Assembly: GCF_050624435.1 (NCBI RefSeq)
Contig: NC_134531.1
Span: 258,244,812 to 258,308,811 of the forward strand
Length of the DNA: 64,000 bases
From: Tenrec ecaudatus
Lineage: Eukaryota; Chordata; Mammalia; Afrosoricida; Tenrecidae
Reading direction: 5' to 3'
Part shown: positions 1 to 10,265 of the stretch, piece after piece
Numbering within the stretch: position 1 is the first letter of the stretch
How the letters are laid out: the number at the start of each line of letters is the position of its first letter
Notes under the pieces: generated by a model
Told to the model about the DNA's origin: nothing
Databases searched by the model: none
What the model saw: the letters and a program-made list of their open reading frames with translations, nothing else
Translations under genes and position numbers: made by a program

Positions 1-1404
1 GACCAAGGCTAAAGTAGAAAAAAAATACTTTGGAAATGTTGATTGCAACATATGTATGTTTAATACAATTGTTTAATACAGTATGTCTAATAAAATTGAA
101 TGATGGATTGTTATACACTTTGTTAAAGCCCCCCAATAAAATGCTTAATAAAAAAGAATAGAACATAAAATCTTGAAAAACTGCATACTATATCACAGTA
201 AACCTACAAATGCCAGCACCTGTATGAGATTGAAATCAGATGGAAAATAACTATTTTTCACCTAAAACAAGTGACATAAAAGTGGTAAGACTACATCCTA
301 TCAGACAGAAACTTTGCAGGACCAGGAAAAACAAGACAGTCCCATCAGTTCTGACTTTTATAGGTTTCACAGTATTTGGACAATTTTTATGATGACATTA
401 TGATTTTCATTCAATTTCCTATTTTTCTTCTTTTTGCCTTACTCTTTTATTCTCATCTACTCTCCTAATTATGATAAACAATGATTTTACCTAGAAATTG
501 CAATGCACAATTTCTACAGTCCTATAGATTACACAACCAATTTGGATGTTTACGCTTGGAAAAATAAGTCCTTTTAGTTAGTGTTCAGTACAATCCACTA
601 GAGGGTGCTCACTCAATCATTTTTTAAAGAGTGAAGACTAAAAATCTGTTCATGAAATGTGCATTAAAATATGTGTTGAGCCATTTTGATCCTCCAGAGT
701 CTCATGGTGAGCTGATAGTCTCCTATTTCTTGGTGGTGTTTCCTCCTTGTGTCTTATAGAAGAGCCGTCCATCTGTGTCCATACATGTCATCCACAGCAC
801 CTCACAGAAGAATTGCTCAGTGGGAATGTTTCTTGTGTAGGCATAAACGGGTGAGAATATTGAACTTAAGGATTCCTTGGTATATCATGAGCACTTGGAC
901 AAAAGTGTTAGGGCTGGGACTCCAGACACCCCCACAGCAGCACGAGGAAATGGCTCGGATATAAAAGTCATAGGGCTGATGATGCCACAAACTGTGAGAC
1001 ACCCAGCAGGGTTTCTAACCTCTTTGATCCCAAAGTCACTGCTCCACAGGGATTTGCCATAAAGTTAGAAAATAGAAATATAGAAATAAATTGATTTCAC
1101 TTGGCTTCAATCACCCCAGTGACACTAACAGGTTCTGGTGATGCTATCTTGTTAAATACTCCCCACTATATGTGAATTCCAGATTAATGAGAAAGTTGTT
1201 GCCCTACCACAAGGCGAAAAATTGTTTACAGATCGGTCAGACTGAACTGGGAAGTTTTTGTTCTTTGTATATAACGTACATAAAATTTCCTAAGTTCATA
1301 AGGTCCTCAAAATGTTTGTCTTCTCTTTACAGTCAAGGACAGGATATATCGCTTCCATCTCTGAACCCCCAGTATTTAGTATTCCCTACAACACTGCCTT
1401 GAGG

Positions 1405-1610
1405 GTGTGTCGGCTAAGTGTGGGACTGCTAACTGCAAGGTCAGCAGCTCAAAGCCAACAACTGCTTTCTTCCAACTGGAAGAAAGATGAGGCTTTCTGT
1501 TCCCTTAAAGACGTAGCTATTAAGAGACCCAAAGGGAGGTTCTACAGAACTACTCTGCGTCAGAATGGACTCAATGGCAGTGAGTTTGGGTTTTGGGTTT
1601 TTTTGTGTGT
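1405..1610 (+). repeat. AfroSINE-like SINE
   Basis: Matches the Afrotheria tRNA-derived SINE pattern in order: 'ggctgctaac-gcaaggtcagcag', 'agaaagatgaggctttct', 'aactactctgcgtcagaatgg-actc-a-tggca' and a GT-rich tail. The 3' part resembles the RTE LINE 3' end, which fits mobilisation by RTE. Confidence 0.75.
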
Positions 1611-1934
1611 GAGAGTTAGAATAGATGCTATAACACTAGGTGAGGATTTAACACTCTCTAGATGTAAATACGTGGGAGACTTGTCCAAGTTCTAAGGTGT
1701 AGGTTTTTCAGGATTCTCCCTGGTTAGGGAAAGACAAAAAAAATAGTAATTATGGCAATATTTTTTAAACAATAGTAGTATCAACAAAATGTAGTAGAAT
1801 TACACAGGGCAGAGCAACTGAGTTTGCCAGAAGCACCCGAAGGCTTGATGGAGAAGCACTGACTCATTACAGTGGTAACAGGAATAATAACGCTAACGAA
1901 ACTGAGGGCTGACTGTGGGACCCATGCGTGGCAA

Positions 1935-2135
1935 ACAGCTATGTCCTGAGCTAGTCATTGAAATACTGGGAAAATCTGCCTAGAAGTCCCTCGGAAGAGA
2001 GGCCTGGGGATCAGCTTCCAAATGACCACAGCCAGGGAAACTCTAGCAATTGCAGTTCTGCTCTGTTAACACATGGGGTTATCATGAGTCTGAATCAACC
2101 TATAACAACTTGTTTGGTTTAGGGTTAACTAAACA
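1935..2135 (+). repeat. AfroSINE-like SINE, longer variant
   Basis: Carries the variant block 'ggaagagaggcctgggga' plus 'gcttccaaatgaccacagcc' seen in elephant-type AfroSINEs, then 'gcagttctgctctgt', 'atggggttatcatgagtc' and a 'gtttggttt' end. Confidence 0.65.
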
Positions 2136-2284
2136 AGGAAACCCTAAAACGGAAAAATGAAATGAAAAAATAATGAAGTTTCCACCAGCTTTATGAAGCC
2201 CCCTTGTATATTATACAACATTCAAAGCAGGTTATATTCATGCGTGCATGTGTACATAATATACAAATTCCCTTTTTCTTCTCA

Positions 2285-2440
2285 ACAATTGTATGAAATA
2301 GGTACTATTATCCCCATTTCACAGTGAGACTAGTGATACACACAGATGTTAAGAAGCCTACCTCAACCACATGCTATGAAGATGCAGAAGGTGGATCTGA
2401 GTGCATTCTCTTCTCATACAGGAGTAGAGGTATGAAGAAC
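2285..2440 (-). repeat. MIR fragment
   Basis: 'aggtactattatccccattt' followed by 'cacagtgag' is the antisense core of MIR, an old mammal-wide SINE. Confidence 0.7.
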
Positions 2441-2599
2441 CTAGCGCAGCATGCTGAAAAGATGTTGAATCCCTCTGTCATAGTGCAGGCAGTGGGAGAA
2501 CAAAGGAGGTTTACTTGCACGGACTGAGACAATGAGGAGGATCTGCCACTGAGGCAGCATGACTAAGCAAGCCACACTCCTAGGCTCTTCCAAATGTGA

Positions 2600-2725
2600 A
2601 CACAGGAACCTTGGGCAAGTTACTGGGCCTCTGTGTGCCTCGACTTTGTGCTCTATCAGAGGGTTGTAATCAGAATTGTTATTTGCTTAAACAAGGCCTG
2701 GAACATAGTACTACGAAGGTGACTA
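2600..2725 (+). repeat. MIR fragment
   Basis: 'ccttgggcaagttactgggc' and 'ctctgtgtgcctcgactttg' match the sense core of MIR. Confidence 0.75.
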
Positions 2726-3469
2726 ATACAATAAAAAAACACCTAACCTGGGAGACTAAGGAAGGACGTGTTGCACTAGGCAGGTTAAGATATGATGACT
2801 ACCTAATTGAGCAGTAGAGATGGGAAGCAGATATCCAATGTAAGAGATGTCCCTGGTCCAAGCAGCAGTAGTTGGTACCCATTTGGATTTTACAGGGGCA
2901 CCGTGACACCGTCTCCCTGGTGGAGGGGTGGGAGGGAAAAAGAGGAACGGGAAGGATGCTTTCAAGTGAGACGGAATAACTAAATGCAATGCATTCATCT
3001 TTCTCTAGAAACAAATAGATCCGCAAGCACTATATCATGTCTTAGAAATAAATAGTTAAAAACAAATGCCCTCTCCTTATTCTGTTGCTTCCCCATGCCA
3101 TCATCGCGGCTCAGACCACTAAGCAGAGAAAGAATGCCCATATTTTGCTCTGGCAAATTTAGCACATTTGTGCAAAAATCAAATCGCCATGAAAATCCAA
3201 CAAAAAGGCAGGTGAAGCAGAAGGCGCAGCTAATTAAACAGATTGGAGTTCACTGCCCAATTTGTTTAGGGTCAAATGATAATTTGTAAATCTGTCTGAG
3301 CAAACTAAATAGAAAAATAACTCCTTGTAGCATATGAGTATCTAGATTATTTCAAGGTCTACAGAAAAACGCCTCTTGAAATCTTTTCTTTTTTAAAACC
3401 ATCCAACTATGGCTAATTGCATCTCAGGCCTGAGGCTGTAGAGAACAAAGATTGGCTGTGGGTATTCTT

Positions 3470-3590
3470 GAGCCAAAGAGTTGGGGTCTAAACTCTGACC
3501 TCTGCCACCTATGAGCTCAAAGAGCAGTGTTCTAAGATGAATAAACCTCATATAAATTAATAATGGCAGGGACAAAATAAACATGCAATA
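3470..3590 (+). repeat. MIR-like fragment
   Basis: 'ctctgccacctatgagctca' resembles the MIR core; the rest is too decayed to be sure. Confidence 0.4.
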
Positions 3591-4071
3591 GGTATTTGAT
3601 TACTTAAATGTCATAGCTCTGTATTTTAAATTTGACTCATTGAATACTGAAAACCTCACAAATCAATTACTCCTCTACTGAGTTTGGAAAAGAAGATCCC
3701 CATTTCAAGATTCAGTTTTGAAATAAAAAAGCACAACATAAGCTTTACTTCCAAAGTGTGGTAATTAAGATCATTTTTAAAGGCATAAATTGTCCAAAAA
3801 TAATCTTTGGATAACTTTACACTTTGTTGTCATTGTTAAACACCATTTTTAAAATGCTCTCAGGGGTCCTCTGTAAAGGAGCAATGCTGCCTGAGTTGTA
3901 AGATGGAATGAGAAAACGTCTGAGAAGTCACTGACTGGATTGAGTAAGTAGTCACATACCTCTTTTTCCCCTTGTACAATACATTTTGGGCTTTTGCTCA
4001 TAATATTCTAAGTACATTATTCACTCAGTCTCAAATGCCTGGTTCCTCTTGCCACAATAACTCTTTTATGT

Positions 4072-4235
4072 TAGCAGAGTGGTTATGCATTGGGCTGCTA
4101 ATCACAAGATAAGCAGTTCAAAACCACCAGCTGCTCCGTGGGAGAAAGATGAGGCTTCCTCCTGCCAATAGGTCTAGAAAATACAGGAGGGTAGTTTATC
4201 GGGTCACTCGATGGTAGTGAGTTTTGTTCTGAGTG
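4072..4235 (+). repeat. AfroSINE-like SINE
   Basis: 'attgggctgctaatcacaag', 'caccagctgctccgtggga' and 'agaaagatgaggcttcct' are plain; the 3' end is decayed ('gggtcactcgatggtagtga'). Confidence 0.75.
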
Positions 4236-4289
4236 AGTGGTAAAGCGCAATTACGGGGAATGACTCTCTTAACCATGTTAACTCCCACC

Positions 4290-4900
4290 AGCGATGTGAA
4301 GCCGCAGAGGGGAATTGGTCAGTTTTGCCATTCCAAGTCAGTCAGCAGCACAGGGAGAGAGAGAATCCTGTGACCATCAAGAAAGAAGAGCTACCAGCAA
4401 AGCACATCCTGGAATCCTGTGTGAAGTGGGTGAGGCAGCAGGGACAGCAGAGGGTACGACACCAAGATCATGATCAGAGCAGAAGGGCTGAGCAGAGACC
4501 ATGAGACAGTGCAGAGGAACACCATCCAGGGGAGAGAGAGGCAGGTTTATCAGCTCATGGAACAAGGTAGAGGCCAAGGCACCATATGGCTGAAAGCCTG
4601 AGTACCAGAGAAACATGCCTGTCAGCATGAATAAGAGACACTGCACAGACACAAAAAAGCCTTTATCATTAATATTTTGTAATCTATTGACTTCCCTAAC
4701 CCCATAAAAGTGAGTATTGTCTGTGAACTTTGTGCCCATCTTATTACGTGACCAAACCAGCAGAGTCAAGTATTATGGGAGGAATTGTTGATGTCAGAAT
4801 AGGGTCAAGGAGGAGGAAAGTCTGTCTGACATCTGCTTCATAGGAGTCATCCTTTGGCAGACAAGGATTTGGACTCTCTTTCCCCGGTGTTTAGCCAAAC
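4290..4900 (+). repeat. LTR-like repeat family F, copy 1
   Basis: Shares ordered blocks with 19.78-20.6 kb: 'cagttttgccattcc', 'gaccatcaagaaagaagagc', 'tgcctgtcagcatgaataag' and a '...ctgacatctgc' block near the end. Layout resembles an ERVL/MaLR LTR but clear termini are not seen. The 130-residue minus ORF inside it looks accidental. Confidence 0.5.
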
Positions 4901-5020
4901 ATATATGACCTCCATGCCATTTCTTCAGTCACCAAGAGCTAGCATCTCCTGAGGCTTTTTCTGGTACTGCCCCTTTGTTAAATATGATAGTCCTTATACC
5001 AGGTAGTACAGACCTCCCCT

Positions 5021-5300
5021 TTTGGGGTTCAAACAACCCTTTCATAGGGGTCACCTAAGATCATCGGAATACACATATTTCACTATAATTACATTTTGTT
5101 TTGTGATTAATTACTATGCTTTATGTTTAATTATGTTCAATTTATAACAATGTTCAATTTGTAACATATCAGATGGTTACATTATGATTCATAACACTAG
5201 CAAAATTATTTATGAAGTAGCAACGAAGATAATTTTATGGTTGGGGGGGGTCACCACAACATGAGGAACTATATTAAAGGGTTGCACCATTAAGAAGGAT
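5021..5300 (+). mobile_element. SPIN/URR1-like non-autonomous hAT transposon
   Basis: Order of blocks: 'ttggggttcaaacaaccctt', 'tcataggggtcacctaagat-catcgg', 'tgtgattaattactatgctt', 'cataacactagcaaaatta', 'gaagtagcaacgaagataat', 'ggtcaccacaacatgaggaa', 'attaaagggttgca'. This is the body of the MITE known in mouse and several other tetrapods as SPIN (or the related URR1). The outer ends are decayed, so TIRs and the 8-bp duplication are not visible. It has no transposase. SPIN is known from tenrec but not most afrotherians, hence its value for the species call. Confidence 0.75.
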
Positions 5301-5614
5301 CTAGTGCCTTCTATCTTAATACTTACAGCACCAACACACACAGGGACACCAAACTGCCAGCAAACGGCATGGGGAATGTCATTCTCTTTTGTATTCCACA
5401 GGACAATGTAATGAACCCCTCCGATGGCATTTGGCCAAAGGCAGAATGCAGCAAAGGTACACATTTTTAAAATTACTTTCACCAGCTACAATTTCTGGGC
5501 ATCGAGTTTCTTTCTACTTCTCTTTTTTTATATCTTTACAAATTAGTATATGGTTTCAAATACAATGATATAAAACAGGGAAGCAATATAATTACCAAAT
5601 AAAGTGTGCCTTTA

Positions 5615-5810
5615 GATAGCACAGGTGTTTGCACACAGCTACCAGCTGCAAGGTTAGGGGTTGGATCCACTCAATGGAACTGTGGCAGAAAGGCCTGGTA
5701 AACTACAGCCATAAGAAGGCAGCCATTCAGAGCCCTATGTTGTGCAGTTCTACTCTGAACACACAGGGCTGCCATGGGTCAAAATCAACTGGAAGGCAAC
5801 TTTTCTTTCT
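5615..5810 (+). repeat. AfroSINE-like SINE
   Basis: Has 'ggcagaaaggcctgg', 'gccctatgttgtgcagttct' and 'gccatgggtcaaaatcaact' ending in 'ggcaac'. It lies about 300 bp right of the hAT element. Confidence 0.65.
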
Positions 5811-6178
5811 AAAGAGAATATAAAGCATGTTGGCATTAAAGAAATTTGTTGCATTTTCCTCTGAATTTCAAAAAGCAAGTAGCACCTAAAGCTTTTGTTA
5901 ATATTTTTGTTACAGCATAATTTTAATAAATATGTGGACATTATTGATTCAAAAGGATCAAGGCAAAGACTTAATAATTTTGCTTACTATTCCTTCAGTT
6001 TTCTTCCTTTCGTTTTTTTTTTCAATTTTTCTTTTTCTTACTAAGGCCTCAGTGGGAAAGGGAAGGCAGAATCATATTGCCTTATCTTTTGTAACTCACC
6101 CTGGCCACCCCCAACAAAAAGTACACTAAACATCTTACTTCACCCATCACCCAACCCTAAGAGATGAATTATACTAAC

Positions 6179-6288
6179 CTTGCCGTACTCCAAGCATCTC
6201 CAAGTTCTTTTGAATACTGTTTTTCAAAATGATCCAATACAACCTTGCAAATCTGTTTTGTAAGCTTCCCCTCTGAGTTTGCTTTCAG
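6179..6288 (-). CDS. NSUN3: NSUN3 coding exon 2
   Basis: 110 bp, flanked on the minus strand by the acceptor ...TTATCATAG and the donor GTTAGT. It encodes 36 residues starting LKANSEGKLTKQ and ending GDAWSTA plus a split codon. Human has the same residues with few changes (LKAKSEGKLAKQ, GDAWNTV). The next human exon (REILTSPSCW...) was not found in 1-6178, consistent with a long second intron. Confidence 0.92.
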
Positions 6289-7504
6289 CTATGATAATAA
6301 GAAAAAAATTGCTGACACAAATTGAATTATGACAAATTTATTGAATTTCAACAAAAGCACCCTGTTTTAAAAAGACAATAACACTGTATTGCATTCGTAT
6401 TACCCATTGCAGTAGCCAGTCTAAAGGGCAGAGAACTTTTCCTTAAGATTTCCAAGACTATAGGAGCAAACAATCTCATCTTTCCACTCCTGTGGAAGGC
6501 TGGTGGGTTTGAACTGCCCATCTTGCAGTTAGCCACCCAAAACTTAACCCCAATGTGCTACAAGTCTTTACAAATAAAACAAAGTATCACAAGTAACAAA
6601 ATTTCAATGATCATTGTCCAAATATAAATCTAAAGTTGAAACATCATCTAGGAATATTAAGCTATGATAAAAGCAACTCAACTACTTTTTATAAGCCTCT
6701 CTAGATTTCAATATTAGGGAGAACTGAGTGATGGGTATAAAGGTGCTGTTTTGTTTGCAACTTCTCTATAATTCTAAAATATTCCAGAAATTTTATTTTT
6801 AAAATCAATCTCGTTTCTTTTGAATTACTTTCCTGCAATCTAACCTTATTCATCCAAACAAGAAAATTTTCAGGATTTGTTATGCACCACATATCGTTCT
6901 AATGCAACATACAGTTTCCATTACTCATTAAAAACAAAGTAAAGACAAGATACAGTGAACAATTTCACGTTTTCTCACATCAGTGATTCTGTTTCTAGCT
7001 GTGGCTTTTCTCTCTATATATACTGTGCCCCTTTCAAATTCACAGTATTCAACAAGCAAGGTAAACACGGGCTCAGTTCTGCTATTTACTAGTGGATAGA
7101 GGTCCATGTTTTACTCCATGTGAAGCTGTTCACTATTGATGAGTAAAAATGACCAAGTACAGACTCTGCTTTGTTGTTGGTCTGAAAGTTCAGGGAAGAG
7201 GCCGGACAGAGCAGTCCCATCCCTCCGGACGGGAAAAGGAGCTGGAATGCGGGGAGGGGTTGGGGTGGCTAAGCGGGGCACAGATACTGCCGTCCGGGAA
7301 TATTACAGGGAAGGCCTATACGCAGCCGGCAGCGCACTCATTACTCCGGGACTCGGGAACGAGAAGCCAGAGAAACCCGGACACAGCAAAGGGACCCCAC
7401 AGGCCAGTCTCCCAGGCCGCGCTCGCCAGCGCCGGCGCGCAGAGAAGGCGGTGGGTCCGTGCGAGGCGCCGGCGAGCCCCCGCCCTCACCCGGGTCCGCA
7501 ACAT
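6179..7504 (-). CDS. NSUN3: NSUN3, first two coding exons (gene continues left of window)
   Basis: NSUN3 is a nuclear-encoded mitochondrial RNA methyltransferase that makes m5C at the wobble position of mitochondrial tRNA-Met, from which f5C is formed. Only the N-terminal part is here: exon 1 (7490-7504) and exon 2 (6179-6288), 41 full codons. The identification rests on exon 2, whose translation (including KQICKVVLDHFEKQYSKELG) is near identical to human NSUN3 residues close to the N-terminus. The SAM-binding and catalytic cysteine motifs are encoded by later exons not in the window. Orientation and position next to ARL13B match the human order. Joining the exons keeps frame: exon 1 ends on a complete codon and exon 2 ends with AG, the first two bases of the next codon (R in human). 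Confidence 0.9.
6289..7489 (-). other. NSUN3: NSUN3 intron 1
   Basis: 1.2 kb between the GTGAGG donor of exon 1 and the acceptor of exon 2. It holds one minus-strand AfroSINE-like copy (about 6425-6560). The rest (6560-7130) is AT-rich sequence in which I recognise nothing. The last 300 bp belongs to the CpG island. Confidence 0.7.
6425..6560 (-). repeat. AfroSINE-like SINE
   Basis: Reverse-orientation copy: 'caatctcatctttccactcc', 'ggctggtgggtttgaactgc' and 'cagttagccaccca' are the complement of the tRNA-like half. Confidence 0.65.
7490..7504 (-). CDS. NSUN3: NSUN3 coding exon 1 (start codon)
   Basis: Reading from 7504 leftwards gives ATG TTG CGG ACC CGG, then the donor GTGAGG. It encodes MLRTR, which joins in frame to LKANSEGK of exon 2; I recall human as MLTQLKAKSEGK, so the start falls in the equivalent place. 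A purine (G) sits at -3 of the ATG. The exon lies inside a CpG island, as expected for a first exon. The exact start is inferred from the good fit of length, frame and donor; the 5' UTR extends right towards about 7.6 kb. Confidence 0.72.
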
Positions 7505-7635
7505 CGCGTCAGGAGCAGCCAGACAAGGGGTCTACTTCGTTCCGCAAGCAACTGGCGACAGAAAACGAGGACATCCTGATTTCCGGGAACTCCCGGACCT
7601 CACTTCCATTCGTGCTCTTTATTTCCGCATAGACT

Positions 7636-7645
7636 TCTCGCGAGA
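7636..7645. promoter_or_regulatory. CGCG box TCTCGCGAGA, copy 1
   Basis: Perfect 10-bp palindrome TCTCGCGAGA. This is the known CGCG element of CpG-island promoters, recognised by BANP when unmethylated. It lies about 130 bp upstream of the NSUN3 ATG, where a transcription start is expected. Confidence 0.8.
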
Positions 7646-7674
7646 TTACTAAAGTCTCGCCGTAGAGGCCGAGA

Positions 7675-7684
7675 TCTCGCGAGA
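7675..7684. promoter_or_regulatory. CGCG box TCTCGCGAGA, copy 2
   Basis: Second perfect copy of the palindrome, starting 39 bp after the first. A half-site (AGTCTCGCC, about 7654) lies between them. Two perfect copies in the core of the island make this a strong candidate control element for NSUN3 and any divergent transcript. Confidence 0.8.
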
Positions 7685-8571
7685 GCCCTTCACAGAGTGG
7701 TTTTCCGAGAGTTTGGTGGGAGCTAGTGCGTCCAGACTCGTTCGGTATTTGGAGACCTTTGGGGGAGGTCTGGGCGGACCGCCTGGTCTTGACTCACTCC
7801 CGCGCTGAGTTGTTTCTGACGACCATGTGGGTGACTTTCATTAGAATAACACAGTCTTTCTTGGTCATTTTTAGGTCTTCTTGTATGATGATCGTTTTAA
7901 AACGTTCTTAGAAGAAGCCAAGTTGGTTACGGAATTTTACATTGCTTGACCTCACACCAGATAGCTCAGAGGGAGGACAAAGGCGGAAATGAAAGCACGG
8001 GTTATCGTGAAAATACACTATGAAAGGGTGTGTGTGTGTTTACATATGTGTGTATACATGCATTTGTTCATCGGAAAGATTAAGCGATCGATTTGCTTGA
8101 CAAGCAAATAACAAGAAAAACGCCTAATGACAAACAATAAACGCCCAAATGTCAGCTGCTGTTCTGTAAGTGTTTTCTCGTTAATCATGACCTTCTGTTG
8201 TGAATGATTGAAGACCAGCATGAACCCGTCACAGTTGCCTCCACCCACACTGTTTCCAGGAAGTTGGAGTTTCATCCATTGTGACGGCAAGACGTTTGAT
8301 TTACTCTTAATGATACTCTCCAGTGGCTCTCCTGTAGCAATCAACTTATATCTGAAGAAAATTCATGCCTCAGATCTCTGATATTTACAAAGCATTATTG
8401 TGATGCTCAGAGACTATAGGTAAGTACAAGTCTACATTCCTAAAAAAAAAAAAAAAGTTATTTCTACTAATGGATATAATGCTTACTACATTTATTTGAG
8501 CAATTTCTTTGTGATAGTTGCTTGATACCCTGCAATCAATATCAACTCAAAATGACAAAGTATACCTAAAC

Positions 8572-8996
8572 CATTGGGTTGTGTGTGTGTATGTTACAAG
8601 AAAGATCTTTATATAAAAGAGCAGTTGTATATTTGAGAAAAGATCCCAGCCCAGTACAGATCAAGACCATAAGTCCAATATTAGCCCATATATCTGATAT
8701 TAGTCTATATATTTCCTCTTCAGATTCATGAAACACATGCAATGATGCCGATTACAGAAAGATAACAGGCCAATGGGTAGAAAGTCTTGTGGCTCCAGTA
8801 ACAGTGGAAGCATCCCAGCACTGGCAGGGGTCTCCAGGTGACTCCTCCCGCTCTAGGGCTCTGGCTCCATCAGCATAGTTCCATCTGTCTTATCAGCAGG
8901 AAGACCCAGCAGAGAGAATATGTCTGGCCTCCAGTGAGATATTTATCTCCGTGGTGCCTCCAAATGAGGCCATCAAGCTGCAACCTGATTGACAGG
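8572..8996 (-). mobile_element. ERVL-like LTR, partial
   Basis: Reverse copy of a roughly 510-570-bp LTR family seen at least seven times here: 'aaacacatgcaatgatgccg', 'gtagaaagtcttgtggctcc', 'tggcaggggtctcca', 'atgaggccatcaagctgcaa'. It stops where the plus-strand LTR starts, lacking its last 70 bp or so. Confidence 0.7.
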
Positions 8997-10046
8997 TGTG
9001 TTAGTCACCTAATCTGTCAATTTAAGGATTAAGAGTGTAGGGGTGGAGTCTAGGTTGTCATTCTACAGATAGCAAATGAGACTTCTGTGTGGGCATGGCC
9101 TTCTTCAGGGAAATCTGTTACTTCCTTCTTGGAGGTGGAAGACACCCCTCTCTCTATGCTACTCCCTGGGTGACATTGCAGAAGACAAGCCACATGGGCA
9201 CTGAGGTATTTAGTTTATTGTGCCAACCTGGCTGATAAACACATGTGGGGTTAATTGAAGGGTGGAGAGATAAATGGCTCAGTGAGCCTTGCTTTTCTAG
9301 TCCTAGGGTCTCTTGTTTCTGATGGTTGCACCAGGGTGCAGCTGCCTTAGCCAGTTCCCTTCTTTAGCTGGCAAGGCTCACTTCCTGCAAGACATCCCAT
9401 GAGGAGAAGCCACATGGACCTACCCAATGCAGCCCTGAATGCTGGAGCACCTGTGTGGAGACCCTTGCCAGCGTTGAGATGCTTACACGTTCACTGACTC
9501 GGCTTTACTCCTGCAGCTGGCATCCTTGCGTCTGTTTTGTGAGATGGAGGAACATTGTGTGGATTGGTGTTGGACATATGCGTTAATGGATTAATGTTGG
9601 ACTTGTGGGCTTGGGCAGCACTGGGTTGGGATGTTTTCTTGATGCACACTTAACTTTTATCTAAAACTCTCTCTTATACATGAGTTTCTGTGGATTTATT
9701 TCTCTAAAGTACCCTGACTAACACAGACACAACCAGACCTCGGGAGCTAGAGAAGCCACAGGGAGACTCCTGCCAGCACTGAGATGCTTACAATGCCACT
9801 GGACCCAAAGACTTTCTACCCATTGACTTATGATCGTCTTGCATTTGGTTTCATTGCATGTGTTTCTTGAGTCTGAAGAGGATTTTATAGATTGGTATCG
9901 GACATATGGGCTACTATCAGACTTACAGCCTTGGACTGGGCTGGGTTGGGATGTTTTCTCAATGTTCAATTCCTCTTGTATATAAACCTCTCTATTATAT
10001 ACATATACGTCTTTATGAATTTGTGTAGTGTACACAGACTAACACA
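8997..10046 (+). mobile_element. ERVL-like LTR interrupted by a second LTR
   Basis: Begins TGTGTTAG with 'aggattaagagtgtaggggt' and ends 'agactaacaca', giving the TG...CA termini of an LTR. Sequence from 9205 to about 9724 is a separate LTR; the outer copy resumes at 'accagacctcgggagctaga'. A TATA-like 'cttgtatataaacctctc' precedes the 3' end. Confidence 0.65.
9205..9724 (+). mobile_element. Second ERVL-type LTR subfamily, nested
   Basis: Starts 'agtttattgtgccaacctgg' with 'gctgataaacacatgtgggg' and ends 'gtaccctgactaacaca'. The start and end are like those of mammalian MLT2/ERVL LTRs. It is embedded in the LTR spanning 8997-10046, so it is the younger insertion. Confidence 0.6.
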
Positions 10047-10149
10047 ACAGGCTAGATTACATTAACAAGTTGACAGTAGATGATGTAACTGCCACAACTG
10101 GTAATGATAAAATAATAGTACAGAGATTTAAAAATACAAAGAGTGGGTA

Positions 10150-10265
10150 AGAAGAGACTGTAACTCTTTATGGAAGTAGAAAACTTCATCTTTCTTCCAC
10201 AGAATAGCTGTGATTTTGAACTGCTGGCTTGGGGGCTAGCAGTTAAGTCATTATGCTACAGACAC
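10150..10265 (-). repeat. AfroSINE-like SINE, partial
   Basis: 'gagactgtaactctttatgg', 'agtagaaaacttcatctttc', 'gattttgaactgctg' and 'tagcagttaagtcattatgc' in complement orientation. Confidence 0.7.

Larger units (their letters stand above)
1..6178 (-). other. NSUN3: NSUN3 intron 2 (partial)
   Basis: Intronic by position: exon 2 ends at 6179 and the next human exon has no match here. It contains AfroSINE-like copies at 1405-1610, 1935-2135, 4072-4235 and 5615-5810, MIR fragments near 2.3, 2.6 and 3.5 kb, an LTR-like repeat (4290-4900) and a SPIN-like hAT element (about 5021-5300). I see nothing recognisable in 1-1390, 2830-3410 or 3600-4060. Confidence 0.65.
7180..7760. promoter_or_regulatory. 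NSUN3: CpG-island promoter of NSUN3, probably bidirectional
   Basis: A GC-rich, CpG-dense block in an otherwise AT-rich window, covering NSUN3 exon 1 and about 250 bp upstream. No TATA box is evident near the start. Several ETS-like GGAA/TTCC sites occur (TTTCCGGGAA about 7580, CACTTCC about 7601, ATTTCCGCAT 7621). In human the same promoter region lies between NSUN3 and the divergent DHFR2 retrogene; here I find no coding partner on the + side, so any + transcript would be non-coding. Long + ORFs inside the island look like GC-content artefacts. Confidence 0.8.

Noticed and set aside
4377-4769. Minus ORF of 130 codons
   Set aside because: Lies in an LTR-like repeat shared with 19.8-20.6 kb, where it is not preserved.
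5210-5482. Minus ORF of 90 codons with a protein-like middle part (WPNAIGGVHYIVLW)
   Set aside because: Its downstream half is the hAT element. The rest (5300-5480) has a GTAAGT on the minus strand but I match it to no protein family, and it lies in an NSUN3 intron. It is more likely part of an old repeat; a protein search would settle this.
1-6178. Search for NSUN3 exon 3 (REILTSPSCW region)
   Set aside because: No minus-strand stretch matches; taken to lie left of the window.
7136-7652. Two overlapping + ORFs of 147 and 167 codons across the CpG island
   Set aside because: They run antisense to NSUN3 exon 1 in stop-poor GC-rich DNA, have low-complexity Arg/Pro/Gly content, and I recognise no family. 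No support as genes.
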